Below, in pieces: positions 7,241 to 16,643 of a stretch of 64,000 nt of DNA. The stretch lies in contig NZ_MKKX01000017.1 of NCBI RefSeq assembly GCF_002091985.1, positions 248,001 through 312,000 on the forward strand, in the 5' to 3' direction. A program made the position numbers and the translations under genes. This DNA comes from Rhodococcus sp. 1163 (GTDB taxonomy: Bacteria; Actinomycetota; Actinomycetes; Mycobacteriales; Mycobacteriaceae). Position 1 is the stretch's first letter. Each line of letters starts with the position of its first letter. Under the pieces are notes generated by a model. The model worked only from the letters and a program-made list of their open reading frames with translations, was not told the DNA's origin and ran no database searches.

Positions 7241-8941
7241 CTATACGCCGAGCTGAACCGATCCGCCGGGAATGGCGGCCAGCAGTCGCTGTGTGTACTC
7301 CTGCTGCGGGTTGTCGAACACCTCGTCGGTCGTGGCCGCCTCGACGATCTCTCCTGATCGCATGACCAGCACGTCATCGGCGATCTGCCGCACCACGGCA
7401 AGATCGTGCGTGATGAAGAGGTAGGTCAGACCGAGCTCTGCCTGCAGATCGTTCAGCAAGGACAGAATCTGCGCCTGCACGAGAACGTCGAGAGCCGAGA
7501 CTGCCTCGTCGCAGATCACCATCTCCGGCGAGAGAGCCAGAGCGCGCGCAATGGCTACGCGTTGACGCTGGCCGCCGGAAAGCTCGTTCGGGAATCGGCG
7601 CATGACCGAAGTCGGCAACGCCACCTTGTCCAACAGGTCACGGACCCGAGCCTCACGTTCCTTCTTGCTGCCGACCTTGTGGGTCCGCAGCGGCTCCTCG
7701 ATAGTGCGGTAGATCGAGTACATCGGATCCAGCGACCCATAGGGGTTCTGGAAGATCGGCTGTACACGACGCCGGAACGCGAAGGCATCCTTGCGATCCA
7801 GCGCCCCTACGTCCTGCCCGTCGAACTTGACTGTGCCAGTTGTCGGTTCGAGGAGACCCAGCACCATTTGCGCAACAGTCGACTTGCCCGAACCCGACTC
7901 ACCGACTATCGCAGTGGTCGTTCCGCGCTGCACTTCGAACGAAACATCTTTCACTGCAATGAAGTCCGTCGACTTCCACGGTGCTCCGCCGCGGATCTTG
8001 AATGCTTTCGTGAGCCCTTCAGCCACCACCACATTTTCGGTGACGTTTTCGGTATGCGAATCGTCCTGCTGCTCAGCCAACTCGAAGGCGTGTTCGGTCG
8101 CACTGTCCTTGACCTTTGCACGTGCCTTCACCGATTCGAGCCGGCGCGATGCCAGAGACGGCGCTGACGCCACCAGACGTTGCGTGTACTCGTGCTGCGG
8201 ATTTTGCAGAATCTGCCGTGCGGGACCGGATTCGACAACGTTGCCCCGATACATCACGACGAGATGCTCGGCACGCTCGGCGGCCAACCCCAGGTCATGG
8301 GTGATGAGCAGAACCGCAGTGCCGAGTTCCTTCGTCAGCCCCTCGAGATGATCCAGGATCTGACGCTGCACGGTCACATCCAATGCCGATGTCGGCTCGT
8401 CCGCTATCAGTAGTTTCGGTCGACAAGAAAGCCCGATCGCGATAAGCGCACGCTGACGCATGCCACCGGAGAACTCGTGTGGATACTGATTCACACGCTT
8501 GTCGGACTCCGTCATCCCGGCCTCGTCGAGCAGTTCGATCGCCCGCTTCTTTGCCGCCTTACCTTTGGCTATACCATTGGCCGCCAAAGTTTCTTCGATC
8601 TGAAAGCCGATCTTCCACAGCGGGTTCAGGTTCGACATCGGGTCCTGCGGGATCAGTCCGATCTGATCGCCGCGAAGCGCTACGATCTCCTTTTTCGACG
8701 CCTTGGTGACGTCGAGACCGTCGAACAGAATCTCGCCGCCGGTCACGCGACCGGTGCCTGGCAGGAGGTCGATGATGGCATGAGCCGTCGTGGACTTTCC
8801 GGAGCCGGATTCACCTACGATTGCGACAGTCTGTCCGGGGTACACAGCCAGACTCACGCCCTTGACAGCGGGAACCATCCCGAACTTGGATTTGAATCCG
8901 ACCTGCAGATTCTTGATTTCGAGCAGCGGCTCTTCGGTCAT
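7241..8941 (-). CDS. dppD: Dipeptide ABC transporter, fused double ATP-binding protein DppD
   Basis: 566 aa with two complete nucleotide-binding domains. The N-terminal half has Walker A GESGSGKSTTAHAI, signature FSGGMRQRALIAIGL and Walker B LLIADEPTSALD. The C-terminal half has [29 protein letters not shown] and VICDEAVSALD. This is the fusion of DppD and DppF seen in mycobacteria (Rv3663c). It energises import through DppB and DppC at the cytoplasmic face. The first base run overlaps the dppC stop (ATGA). Both domains keep catalytic residues; the second has DEAVSALD rather than DEPTSALD, common in such fusions. Confidence 0.95.
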   Translation of the reverse strand: MTEEPLLEIKNLQVGFKSKFGMVPAVKGVSLAVYPGQTVAIVGESGSGKSTTAHAIIDLLPGTGRVTGGEILFDGLDVTKASKKEIVALRGDQIGLIPQDPMSNLNPLWKIGFQIEETLAANGIAKGKAAKKRAIELLDEAGMTESDKRVNQYPHEFSGGMRQRALIAIGLSCRPKLLIADEPTSALDVTVQRQILDHLEGLTKELGTAVLLITHDLGLAAERAEHLVVMYRGNVVESGPARQILQNPQHEYTQRLVASAPSLASRRLESVKARAKVKDSATEHAFELAEQQDDSHTENVTENVVVAEGLTKAFKIRGGAPWKSTDFIAVKDVSFEVQRGTTTAIVGESGSGKSTVAQMVLGLLEPTTGTVKFDGQDVGALDRKDAFAFRRRVQPIFQNPYGSLDPMYSIYRTIEEPLRTHKVGSKKEREARVRDLLDKVALPTSVMRRFPNELSGGQRQRVAIARALALSPEMVICDEAVSALDVLVQAQILSLLNDLQAELGLTYLFITHDLAVVRQIADDVLVMRSGEIVEAATTDEVFDNPQQEYTQRLLAAIPGGSVQLGV

Positions 8942-9912
8942 CGTTTCCTCGCCTTCGGGTCGAGGGCATCACGTAGGGCATCGCCCATCATCATGAACGC
9001 CAGAACCGTAATCGCCAATGCCGTTGCGGGATAGAACAAAATCGGGGAACCGGAACGCAGCCGCGACTGTCCGGTGCTGATGTCGGCACCCCACGAGACG
9101 ACCGTGCCGGGCAGACCGACGCCTAGATACGACAACGTTGCTTCGAGTGTCACGAATACACCGAGCGTAATCGTCGTGGTGACGACGATCGGACCCAAAG
9201 CGTTCGGAATGACGTGCCGTAGCAAGGTTTTGAATCGACTGACGCCGAGAGCCTTCGCAGCCATCACGAAATCGTTGCCACTGATCGAGAGCACCGAACC
9301 GCGGGTAATGCGCGCGATCTGAGGCCAGCCGAATATGGCAATGATGCCGATGACGACCCAGACGTTGCGATCACGCAGGACCTGCAGCAGCACGATCGCT
9401 CCCAGGATGAGAGGGATTCCGAAGAAGATGTCCGTGACTCGCGACAGCAACGAATCGAGCCAGCCACCGTAGAAGCCGGCCAGCGCGCCGAGGGTGCCGC
9501 CGAAGAGCAACACGGCAAACGTTGCTCCAACACCCACCAAGACCGATGCACGAGCGCCGTACACGGTGCGCGCGTAGATATCGCAGCCCTGCAGATCGAA
9601 CCCGAACGGGTGCCCGCCGCTACGCGCGGCCATGCTGAAATCACCGTTGCAGTAGCGCGGATCTTGACTGGTGAACCAACCAGGGAAGACCACGACGACG
9701 AGAATGAACAGGATGAGCAAGCCCGAGATGATGAACAGTGGACTCTTGCGCAGGTTGACCCACGCGTCACGCCAGAAACCAGAAGGCGCCTCGGAGTCGT
9801 CGACGGAATCGACCACGGCGACCTCGACCTCAGTGGGTCCGGCAACGAAAGAGCCTTGCGCCGGGCGTCGAGGGCGCACGAGGTCGCCCGATGCGTCTCG
9901 CAGATCAGACAT
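8938..9912 (-). CDS. dppC: Dipeptide ABC transporter permease DppC
   Basis: 324 aa permease with a long cytoplasmic N-terminus (about 55 residues), a first helix (SPLFIISGLLILFILVVVVF) and five further membrane segments. The EAA loop reads MAAKALGVSRFKTLLRHVIPNALGP, which contacts the ATPase. The C-terminal ALRDALDPKARKR tail is typical of OppC/DppC. It overlaps dppB at the start by eight bases and dppD at the end by four, so the three are co-translated. It corresponds to Rv3664c. Confidence 0.95.
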   Translation of the reverse strand: MSDLRDASGDLVRPRRPAQGSFVAGPTEVEVAVVDSVDDSEAPSGFWRDAWVNLRKSPLFIISGLLILFILVVVVFPGWFTSQDPRYCNGDFSMAARSGGHPFGFDLQGCDIYARTVYGARASVLVGVGATFAVLLFGGTLGALAGFYGGWLDSLLSRVTDIFFGIPLILGAIVLLQVLRDRNVWVVIGIIAIFGWPQIARITRGSVLSISGNDFVMAAKALGVSRFKTLLRHVIPNALGPIVVTTTITLGVFVTLEATLSYLGVGLPGTVVSWGADISTGQSRLRSGSPILFYPATALAITVLAFMMMGDALRDALDPKARKR

Positions 9913-10831
9913 AACGAATCCTAGGGTCGAGAACGGCGTACAGAAGGTCGACGACGAGGTTCGCGACGATGTAGATGACGATCAACACCGTCACGAAGGA
10001 TACGACCGTGGGTGCCTCCTGACGAACGATGGCCTGATACAACGTGCCACCTACGCCTGGGATGTTGAAGATTCCCTCGGTAACGATTGCGCCACCCATC
10101 AGCGCACCTAGATCGGCACCGAGAAACGTGACGACCGGAATGAGCGAATTGCGTAGGACGTGAACGGTGATCACGCGGTTGCGTCCCAGCCCCTTGGCCG
10201 TAGCGGTACGAACGTGGTCAGCGGTGAGATTCTCGGCGACAGAGGAGCGCGTGAGGCGCAATGCGTACGCGAAAGAGACCAGACCGAGAACGAAAGCGGG
10301 GAGCAGGAGCTTGCCGAACGTCGCATCGCCACCGACAGTCACCGGAGCGATTCCCCATTTGATTCCGAGGAAGAACTGACCGAGAAAACCGAGGACGAAG
10401 ATCGGCACCGCAATGATGACGAGACTGACGACGAGGATGGAACCGTCGAATAAACCGCCCTTGCGAATACCGGTGATCACACCGAAGCCGATGCCGAACA
10501 CCGCCTCGACGACCAACGCCATCAATGCGAGCTTGATGGTGACCGGAAACGCTTGCGCCATGACCTCGGACACCGGTCGTCCGGAGAACGAGGTTCCGAA
10601 ATCAAGCGTGAAAATGCCCTTGAGGTACTCGAGGTACTGCACGAAGAATGGCTCGTCGAGATGATAGCGCGCGCGCAACGCGGACTCGACAGCAGGGGTG
10701 AGCGGTTTGTCACCGCCGAGAGCTGCGATGGGATCTCCAGGGAGCAGAAACAGCATCGCGTAGATGAGCAGGGTCGCTCCGATGAACACCGGGATCATCT
10801 GGAGTATCCGTCGCCCGATGTACCAGATCAT
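9905..10831 (-). CDS. dppB: Dipeptide ABC transporter permease DppB
   Basis: 308 aa. It starts MIWYIGRRILQMIPVFIGAT, the classic DppB N-terminal helix, followed by a periplasmic-side loop (PGDPIAALGGDKPLTP) and the EAA motif TATAKGLGRNRVITVHVLRNSLIPV. Six membrane helices are expected. An upstream in-frame extension was rejected since it would cross the intergenic hairpin and lacks homology. The gene follows dppA after 95 bp containing a strong hairpin. Equivalent to Rv3665c. Confidence 0.95.
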   Translation of the reverse strand: MIWYIGRRILQMIPVFIGATLLIYAMLFLLPGDPIAALGGDKPLTPAVESALRARYHLDEPFFVQYLEYLKGIFTLDFGTSFSGRPVSEVMAQAFPVTIKLALMALVVEAVFGIGFGVITGIRKGGLFDGSILVVSLVIIAVPIFVLGFLGQFFLGIKWGIAPVTVGGDATFGKLLLPAFVLGLVSFAYALRLTRSSVAENLTADHVRTATAKGLGRNRVITVHVLRNSLIPVVTFLGADLGALMGGAIVTEGIFNIPGVGGTLYQAIVRQEAPTVVSFVTVLIVIYIVANLVVDLLYAVLDPRIRYV

Positions 10832-10864
10832 CAGGTTACTTTCCGTGGGGTGCGAATGTGAAAA

Positions 10865-10906
10865 TGCGAGGTCTACCTGCTCATGGATGAGCAGGTAGAC
10901 CTCGCA
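10865..10906 (-). terminator. Long hairpin between dppA and dppB
   Basis: 20-base perfect inverted repeat (10865-10884 with 10887-10906) around a two-base centre, located in the dppA-dppB gap of the minus-strand operon. No T-tract follows. Such hairpins commonly lower readthrough or stabilise the upstream mRNA, giving more solute-binding protein than permease. That role is inferred. Confidence 0.75.
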
Positions 10907-10926
10907 TGTCAGACATGTTGGGCTAC

Positions 10927-12543
10927 TCAGCCCTTGGTGATGTTCTCGTAGTCCGGCAAGCCGTTCCACGTGATCGCTGCGTCGGACACTGCCGTCGAGT
11001 GACCGGCAGCGGCGATGTAGTCCCACATCGGGATGACCGGCAGATCGCGGAGCAACATTTCTTGCGCCTCGTTTGTCAGCTTGTAGGACTCATCCACGTC
11101 CGTTGCGGCCTCGGCAGCACGCAGGGCGGCGTCGAACTCGGGATTCGCGTAGTCGGTGTCGTTCGCACCTGCACCCGTGACGAAGATCGGCTCGAGGAAC
11201 TCGAGCAGCGATGGGTAGTCACCCTGCCAGCCGGTCCGGAATGCGGTGGTGATGGTCCGGTCGGTGATCTGTGTACGGATCTGGGCGAACGTCGGCTGCG
11301 GTGCGCCGATGGCGTCGATGCCGAGGGTGTTGCGGATGCTGTTGGTCACCGCGTCGATCCACTCCTGGTGGCCGCCGTCCGAGTTGTAGGCGATGGCAAA
11401 CTGACCGCTCCACGGGGCGATGGCATCGGCCTTCGCCCACAACTGCTTTGCCTTTTCCTGGTTGTAGCTCAAGACGTCGTTCCCGGGGATCGAAGAGTCA
11501 TAGCCCGGCAGGGAGCTCGCCGTGAAGTCCTTCAGTGGTTCGCGGGTTCCCTGGAAAATCTGCTCGGTGATCTGATCGCGGTTGACGGCCATCGAGATCG
11601 CCTGGCGGCGCAGAACACCTTCCTCGCCACCGAAGTGAGCCAGCCTGAGGGGGATCGCGACGGTCTGGTTCTGCGCAGTCGGTGCATTGATCGCCCGATC
11701 GCCCAGATCCTGCTCGTACGTGGGCAATGCACTCGACGGGATGGTGTCGAGAACGTCGAGGTTGTCGCCCTGCAGATCTGCATAGGCGGTGTCCAGCGAA
11801 CTGTAGAAGACAATGCCGAGTCCATCGTTCTTCGGCACCCGGTTGCCGTCGTAGTCGGTGTTCGGAACGAGGTCGAGCCGGACGTTGTGCTGCCACGCAC
11901 CGTCGCTGGCGAACTTGTACGGTCCGTTGCCGATGGGGTTCTCGCCGAATGCCTTCATGTCGGCGAACGCTGCCTCGGGCAGCGGGTAGAACGGGGTGAA
12001 CGCCAGACGCGTCTCGAAATCGATGGTCGGTGCCTTGAGCTGGACCGTGAATTCACTGTCGCTGACAACCTTCAGACCCGACATGGTCTGTGCAGACGGG
12101 TTCTCGACGGAAACCTCGTCGTAGCCCAGGATCGGCTCGAAGAACGAACCCTGCAACTGAGCATTACTTGACAGTGCGCCGTAGTTCCACGCATCGACGA
12201 ACGACTTTGCCGTAACCGGCGTGCCGTCCGTGAACGTCCAGTCGGGCTTGATCTTGATGTCGTAATTGAGGTTGTCCGTCGTATCGATGGACTCGGCAAC
12301 CTCGTTCGTCGACTTGCCTTCGGCGTCGTACGACTTCAGCCCGGCGAACAGACGATCGACGATTCGGCCGCCGCCGTTCTCGTTCGTGTTGGTCGGAATC
12401 AGCGGGTTCTGCGGCTCCGAGCCGTTCACCGTGACGACACTGTCAGAACCACCGCCGCCGTCGGATCCGCTACTGCACGCAGTGATCATGGACAACCCGA
12501 GAACCGACGCTACAGCGACGGTTGCTATGCGTTTGACACGCAA
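10927..12543 (-). CDS. dppA: Dipeptide-binding lipoprotein DppA (ABC solute-binding family 5)
   Basis: 538 aa. A lipoprotein signal peptide (VKRIATVAVASVLGLSMITAC) ends in lipobox ITAC with the lipidated Cys near residue 24. A Ser/Gly-rich linker leads into a family 5 binding domain (GGRIVDRLFAGLKSYDAEG, TDDNLNYDIKIKPDWTFTDG). I chose TTG 12543 because an AGGAGGG ribosome site lies 5 bases upstream and the signal peptide begins there. Longer readings lack both. It binds short peptides, and possibly haem by analogy with mycobacterial Dpp, at the outer membrane face. Divergent from acs. Confidence 0.92.
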   Translation of the reverse strand: MRVKRIATVAVASVLGLSMITACSSGSDGGGGSDSVVTVNGSEPQNPLIPTNTNENGGGRIVDRLFAGLKSYDAEGKSTNEVAESIDTTDNLNYDIKIKPDWTFTDGTPVTAKSFVDAWNYGALSSNAQLQGSFFEPILGYDEVSVENPSAQTMSGLKVVSDSEFTVQLKAPTIDFETRLAFTPFYPLPEAAFADMKAFGENPIGNGPYKFASDGAWQHNVRLDLVPNTDYDGNRVPKNDGLGIVFYSSLDTAYADLQGDNLDVLDTIPSSALPTYEQDLGDRAINAPTAQNQTVAIPLRLAHFGGEEGVLRRQAISMAVNRDQITEQIFQGTREPLKDFTASSLPGYDSSIPGNDVLSYNQEKAKQLWAKADAIAPWSGQFAIAYNSDGGHQEWIDAVTNSIRNTLGIDAIGAPQPTFAQIRTQITDRTITTAFRTGWQGDYPSLLEFLEPIFVTGAGANDTDYANPEFDAALRAAEAATDVDESYKLTNEAQEMLLRDLPVIPMWDYIAAAGHSTAVSDAAITWNGLPDYENITKG

Positions 12544-12816
12544 GATAACCCTCCATCTAGGTGTGACCACAGGTTTACTGTGGTCCGTCCTCCGGGCGCA
12601 ACGCCCCGGGGGATTCATGGGCGGCGACCGCAAGCCGCGACATTGTGCGCCGAGGCAACGATCTCAATAACGAGGACTCTAGACACACCCTGAAACGAAC
12701 CTGTGAACTCCCCCAGAAAAAGCAGACGCTCGACTGCGTGTGCAACATGTTCGAAACGATTCGGCAACTGAATTCCCACGAGGTGAGAGCGATCTCCCGC
12801 CAACCACTCCGATCAT

Positions 12817-12840
12817 GCGGTGGGCGGTACCGCCCACCGC
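12817..12840. promoter_or_regulatory. 24-bp perfect palindrome in the dppA-acs divergent region
   Basis: Two 12-base arms meet without a spacer, each GCGGTGGGCGGT on its own strand. It lies in the 483-base gap between divergent dppA and acs, about 190 bases before acs. It could be an operator for an unknown regulator or a hairpin in the dppA leader. The rest of the gap shows no gene. Confidence 0.5.
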
Positions 12841-12907
12841 TCGAAACCTACCGATCACCGCAGATCAGAGGGTTGCAGGTGGATGCAACGATGCGACAGC
12901 GCTCACA

Positions 12908-12923
12908 TGTGACTACCCTCACA
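12908..12923. promoter_or_regulatory. GlxR/CRP binding site upstream of acs
   Basis: TGTGA-CTACCC-TCACA is a perfect match to the actinobacterial CRP/GlxR consensus TGTGA-N6-TCACA. It is centred about 111 bases before the acs start. A weak promoter-like pair, TTGAGC near 12953 and TAAGTA near 12974, lies downstream. GlxR control of acetate genes is known in corynebacteria, and the regulator itself is encoded at 22058-22732. Confidence 0.8.
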
Positions 12924-13026
12924 GGGGCTCGCGCGGAGGCTGCAGAGCGACTGTTGAGCTCGTTCGTGATGGCATAAGTAGCTGCCCGAGCGCGAAGAGA
13001 ACCACGACGAAAGAGAGCCATTCGAG

Positions 13027-14973
13027 ATGACGATCAGTACCTCCGGTGACCACGACACTGCCGCCGAGGAGACCTACCCGCCGTCTGCAGAATTCGCCGC
13101 GCAGGCGAACGCCACAGCAGATCTCTACGACGCCGCCGCCAAGGACCGCCTCGCATTTTGGGCCGAGCAGGCACGTCGACTGCACTGGCACACCCCGTTC
13201 ACCGAGGTGCTCGACTGGTCCGACGCGCCCGTCGCCAAATGGTTCGCCGACGGAGAGCTCAACGTCGCCTACAACTGCGTCGACCGCCACGTCCTCGACG
13301 GCCACGGCGAGCAGGTTGCGATTCACTGGGAGGGCGAACCCGGTGACAGCCGCGACCTCACCTACGCCGACCTTCTCGCGGAGGTCAGTCAGGCGGCCAA
13401 CACCCTGACCGACCTCGGACTGGTCTCCGGCGACCGCGTCGCCATCTACATGCCGATGGTCCCCGAAGCCATCATCTCGATCCTCGCCTGCGCACGCCTG
13501 GGCCTGATGCATTCCGTCGTCTTCGCCGGCTACTCCGCCACGGCACTGCGTTCACGCATCGACGACGCCGAAGCCAAACTCGTCATCACCACGGACGGGC
13601 AGTGGCGACGCGGTAAGCCCGCGCCGATCAAGGACACCGTCGACACCGCCGTCGACGGCGCGAAATCAGTCGAACACGTATTGGTCGTCAAGCGAACCGA
13701 CTCCGAGGTCGCCTGGACCGAAGGACGCGACATCTGGTGGCACGAGAGCGTCGCTGAGGCATCGAAAGAGCATGAGGCTCAGCCGTTCCCGGCCGAGCAC
13801 CCACTGTTCATTCTCTACACCTCCGGCACGACCGGTAAGCCGAAGGGCATCGTGCACACTTCCGGCGGCTACCTGACTCAGACCTCGTACACGCACCACA
13901 ATGTGTTCGACCACAAGCCAGGCAAGGATGTCTATTGGTGCACCGCCGACGTCGGTTGGGTCACCGGCCACTCGTACATCGTCTACGGTCCGCTCTCGAA
14001 CCGCGCGACGCAGGTCGTGTACGAGGGAACACCGAATTCCCCTGACGAGCACCGGCATTGGAACGTCATCGAGAAGTACAAGGTGTCGATCTATTACACC
14101 TCGCCCACCCTCGTGCGCACATTCATGAAGTGGGGCAAGGAGATTCCCGAGGCCCACGATCTGACGTCGATCCGGCTGCTCGGCTCCGTCGGCGAACCGA
14201 TCAACCCGGAGGCGTGGCGTTGGTTCCGCGACGTCGTCGGTGGTGGAACGGCACCCATCGTCGACACCTGGTGGCAGACCGAAACCGGCGCGATCATGAT
14301 TTCGCCGTTGCCCGGCGTGACGTCGACCAAGCCCGGTTCGGCGATGGCTCCGCTTCCGGGGATCTCCGCCAAGATCGTCGACGACGACGCAAAGCCACTG
14401 GGCAAGGGCGGAAACGGATATCTGATCCTCGACGAGCCGTGGCCGGCGATGCTCCGCGGCATCTGGGGTGACATGGAGCGATACAAGGACACGTACTGGT
14501 CCCGTTACGCCGAAGAAGGTTGGTACTTCGCGGGCGACGGCGCCAAGTACGACGAGGACGGCGCACTATGGGTCCTCGGACGCGTCGACGACGTCATGAA
14601 CGTCTCCGGCCACCGGATCTCCACCTCCGAGGTGGAATCAGCGCTCGTGAGCCATCACGGTGTCGCCGAGGCTGCAGTCGTCGGTGCCGCCGACGAGACC
14701 ACAGGTCAAGGCATCGTCGCGTTCGTGATCCTACGCGCAGGAATCGAGAATACCGGTGACGAACTGATCGCGGAGCTCAAAGCTCAGGTGTCGAAAGAGA
14801 TTTCACCGATAGCTCGCCCTCGCGAGATCTCGATCGTTCCCGAACTCCCGAAGACTCGCTCCGGCAAGATCATGCGACGCCTGCTGCGTGATGTCGCCGA
14901 GGGCCGCGAACTCGGTGACGTATCGACTCTCGTCGATCCGAAGGTCTTCGATTCGATCAAGAAGGGTCGCTAG
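13027..14973 (+). CDS. acs: Acetyl-CoA synthetase
   Basis: 648 aa AMP-forming ligase making acetyl-CoA from acetate, ATP and CoA. The adenylate-forming core is YTSGTTGKPKGIVHTSGG. VDTWWQTETGAIM is the A5 motif, and YFAGDGAKYDEDG leads into the hinge. The C-terminal RSGKIMRRLLRD carries the Lys that lysine acetylases modify to switch off Acs. Length equals the bacterial norm. The ATG is preceded by GAGAGCCATTCGAG. A GlxR box upstream implies cAMP-dependent control, and an MFS carboxylate-type symporter gene converges from the other side. Confidence 0.97.
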   Translation: MTISTSGDHDTAAEETYPPSAEFAAQANATADLYDAAAKDRLAFWAEQARRLHWHTPFTEVLDWSDAPVAKWFADGELNVAYNCVDRHVLDGHGEQVAIHWEGEPGDSRDLTYADLLAEVSQAANTLTDLGLVSGDRVAIYMPMVPEAIISILACARLGLMHSVVFAGYSATALRSRIDDAEAKLVITTDGQWRRGKPAPIKDTVDTAVDGAKSVEHVLVVKRTDSEVAWTEGRDIWWHESVAEASKEHEAQPFPAEHPLFILYTSGTTGKPKGIVHTSGGYLTQTSYTHHNVFDHKPGKDVYWCTADVGWVTGHSYIVYGPLSNRATQVVYEGTPNSPDEHRHWNVIEKYKVSIYYTSPTLVRTFMKWGKEIPEAHDLTSIRLLGSVGEPINPEAWRWFRDVVGGGTAPIVDTWWQTETGAIMISPLPGVTSTKPGSAMAPLPGISAKIVDDDAKPLGKGGNGYLILDEPWPAMLRGIWGDMERYKDTYWSRYAEEGWYFAGDGAKYDEDGALWVLGRVDDVMNVSGHRISTSEVESALVSHHGVAEAAVVGAADETTGQGIVAFVILRAGIENTGDELIAELKAQVSKEISPIARPREISIVPELPKTRSGKIMRRLLRDVAEGRELGDVSTLVDPKVFDSIKKGR

Positions 14974-14979
14974 CGACCG

Positions 14980-15020
14980 GTGAGTGGGCATTCATCCCTC
15001 TAAGGATGATGCCCACTCAC
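14980..15020. terminator. Bidirectional terminator between acs and the MFS gene
   Basis: An 11-base stem (14980-14990 with 15010-15020) is extended by a TCATCC/GGATGA inner stem around CTCTAA. It lies between the convergent acs and MFS genes, so it can serve both. Confidence 0.75.
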
Positions 15021-15022
15021 GT

Positions 15023-16390
15023 CTAGTCCGTCAGTGACTGATCGCGGGTTTCCTTCATGAGGATCAACGCGATCAACGTCAGAACCGCGGCGACCGCCAG
15101 GTAGACCCCGACCCATCCGACGCCGTAGCTGCTCACCAGCCAGGTCGCGATGAACGGCGCCACTGCCGCACCGAGGATCGACGCCGTGTTGTACGAGATT
15201 CCCGATCCCGTGTATCGCACGTTGGTCGGGAAGAGTTCGGGCAGAACGGCACTCATCGGACCGAAGGTAAGACCCATCAAACCGAGTCCGATGCACATGA
15301 ACACGAGCATCCGACCGGCCGTCGCGCTTTCCGGTGCGGCGAACCAGTGGAATGACAGACCGAACAGAATGATCGCGGCCGTGATGACGATGAGGGTCGG
15401 GCGTCGACCGTATTTGTCGGCGAGCAAACCTGCCACCGGAATCAGTGCGGCGAAGAAGAGCACTGCGATCAGCTGAAGCTCGAGGAAGTCGGTGTACGCG
15501 ATGGTGATCTTCGGGCCACCGGCGTCGGAGACCTTGCCGGTGCCGTAGCTGACCACCCACGTCGTCATGATGTAGAAGAGCGTGTAGGTGGCGAGCATGA
15601 CGAACGTGCCGAGGATCAGCTGGCGCCAGCTCGTACGGAAGACCTGTGCGAGCGGAGTCTTCACCTTCTGCCCACGCGCGACAGCCAGCTTGAACACCGG
15701 CGTCTCTTCCAATTTGAGTCGCACGTACAGACCGATGATGACGATGACGGCGCTCAGCAGGAACGGCACACGCCATCCCCACGTGAGGAACGCGTGATCC
15801 GTTGCAGAGTTGGCGGAGTCGTAGCCGGTGATGACGACCAACAGCAGGAAGATCCCGTTGGCGAAGAAGAAACCGATGGGTGCACCCAACTGCGGATACA
15901 TCGCGGCCCAGGCGCGCTTGCCCGGCTTGGCTGTTTCGGTCGCGAGCAGCGCTGCGCCGCTCCACTCGCCGCCGAGTCCGACACCCTGCGTGAACCGCAT
16001 GATCGCGAGCAGTGCGGGCGCCCACAGTCCTGCTGCCGCATAGGTGGGCAGCAATCCGATCGCGAAGGTCGCCACCCCCATCGTCAGCAGTGAACCGACG
16101 AGCGTCGCTTTGCGCCCGATGCGGTCGCCGAAATGGCCGAACAAAACGGAGCCGATGGGGCGTGCAACGAAAGCGAGTCCGAACGTCGCGAACGACGCCA
16201 GCAGCGCCGTCGTCTCGTTCCCCGCGGGGAAGAACAGCTTGGGGAAGACCAATACTGCGGCAGTCGCGTAGATGTAGAAGTCGAAGAATTCGATCGACGT
16301 GCCGACCATGGATGCGACGACGATGCGAGACCGTGGTACCTCCGGGGCAGCAGCGGTGCCGTCACTTGGGACGGCCGAGGTAGTGCTCAC
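15023..16390 (-). CDS. MFS transporter, metabolite:H+ symporter (MHS) family
   Basis: 455 aa with about 12 membrane helices. The RIVVASMVGTSIEFFDFYIY opening is characteristic of the MHS group (ProP, ShiA, KgtP types). The inter-domain GHFGDRIGRKATL and GLLADKYGRRPTLIV loops are the paired A-like motifs. A GLGGEWSGAALLATE segment marks helix 5. Substrates of this group are organic acids or betaines; proximity to acs makes a carboxylate plausible but unproven. Upstream 16391-16643 holds only promoters. Confidence 0.88.
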   Translation of the reverse strand: MSTTSAVPSDGTAAAPEVPRSRIVVASMVGTSIEFFDFYIYATAAVLVFPKLFFPAGNETTALLASFATFGLAFVARPIGSVLFGHFGDRIGRKATLVGSLLTMGVATFAIGLLPTYAAAGLWAPALLAIMRFTQGVGLGGEWSGAALLATETAKPGKRAWAAMYPQLGAPIGFFFANGIFLLLVVITGYDSANSATDHAFLTWGWRVPFLLSAVIVIIGLYVRLKLEETPVFKLAVARGQKVKTPLAQVFRTSWRQLILGTFVMLATYTLFYIMTTWVVSYGTGKVSDAGGPKITIAYTDFLELQLIAVLFFAALIPVAGLLADKYGRRPTLIVITAAIILFGLSFHWFAAPESATAGRMLVFMCIGLGLMGLTFGPMSAVLPELFPTNVRYTGSGISYNTASILGAAVAPFIATWLVSSYGVGWVGVYLAVAAVLTLIALILMKETRDQSLTD

Positions 16391-16643
16391 GGTTAGGACT
16401 CCTGAAGAGGTGGGTATGTAGAACGCAAATTACCTGATGAAAACCTGAGAATTACAGGCGATGCCCGGATGCACCGCCGAAGCATTCACCGTTAATCTGA
16501 GAGCGCCATCACAGGGCTCGCTGCGACTGTGAGGCAGAGTGCGTCGGGTCGGCACTAGTGTTATCCGAAGAAAGCAGTCGAGACGGCGTCGCAAGACGAC
16601 ATCTTGGAACCAATCAGCACCAGCAAGTGGAGGGGTCGAGAAG

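Noticed and set aside
10906-12171. 421-aa plus-strand frame opposite dppA
   Set aside because: Shadow of DppA; its composition follows the opposite codon positions.
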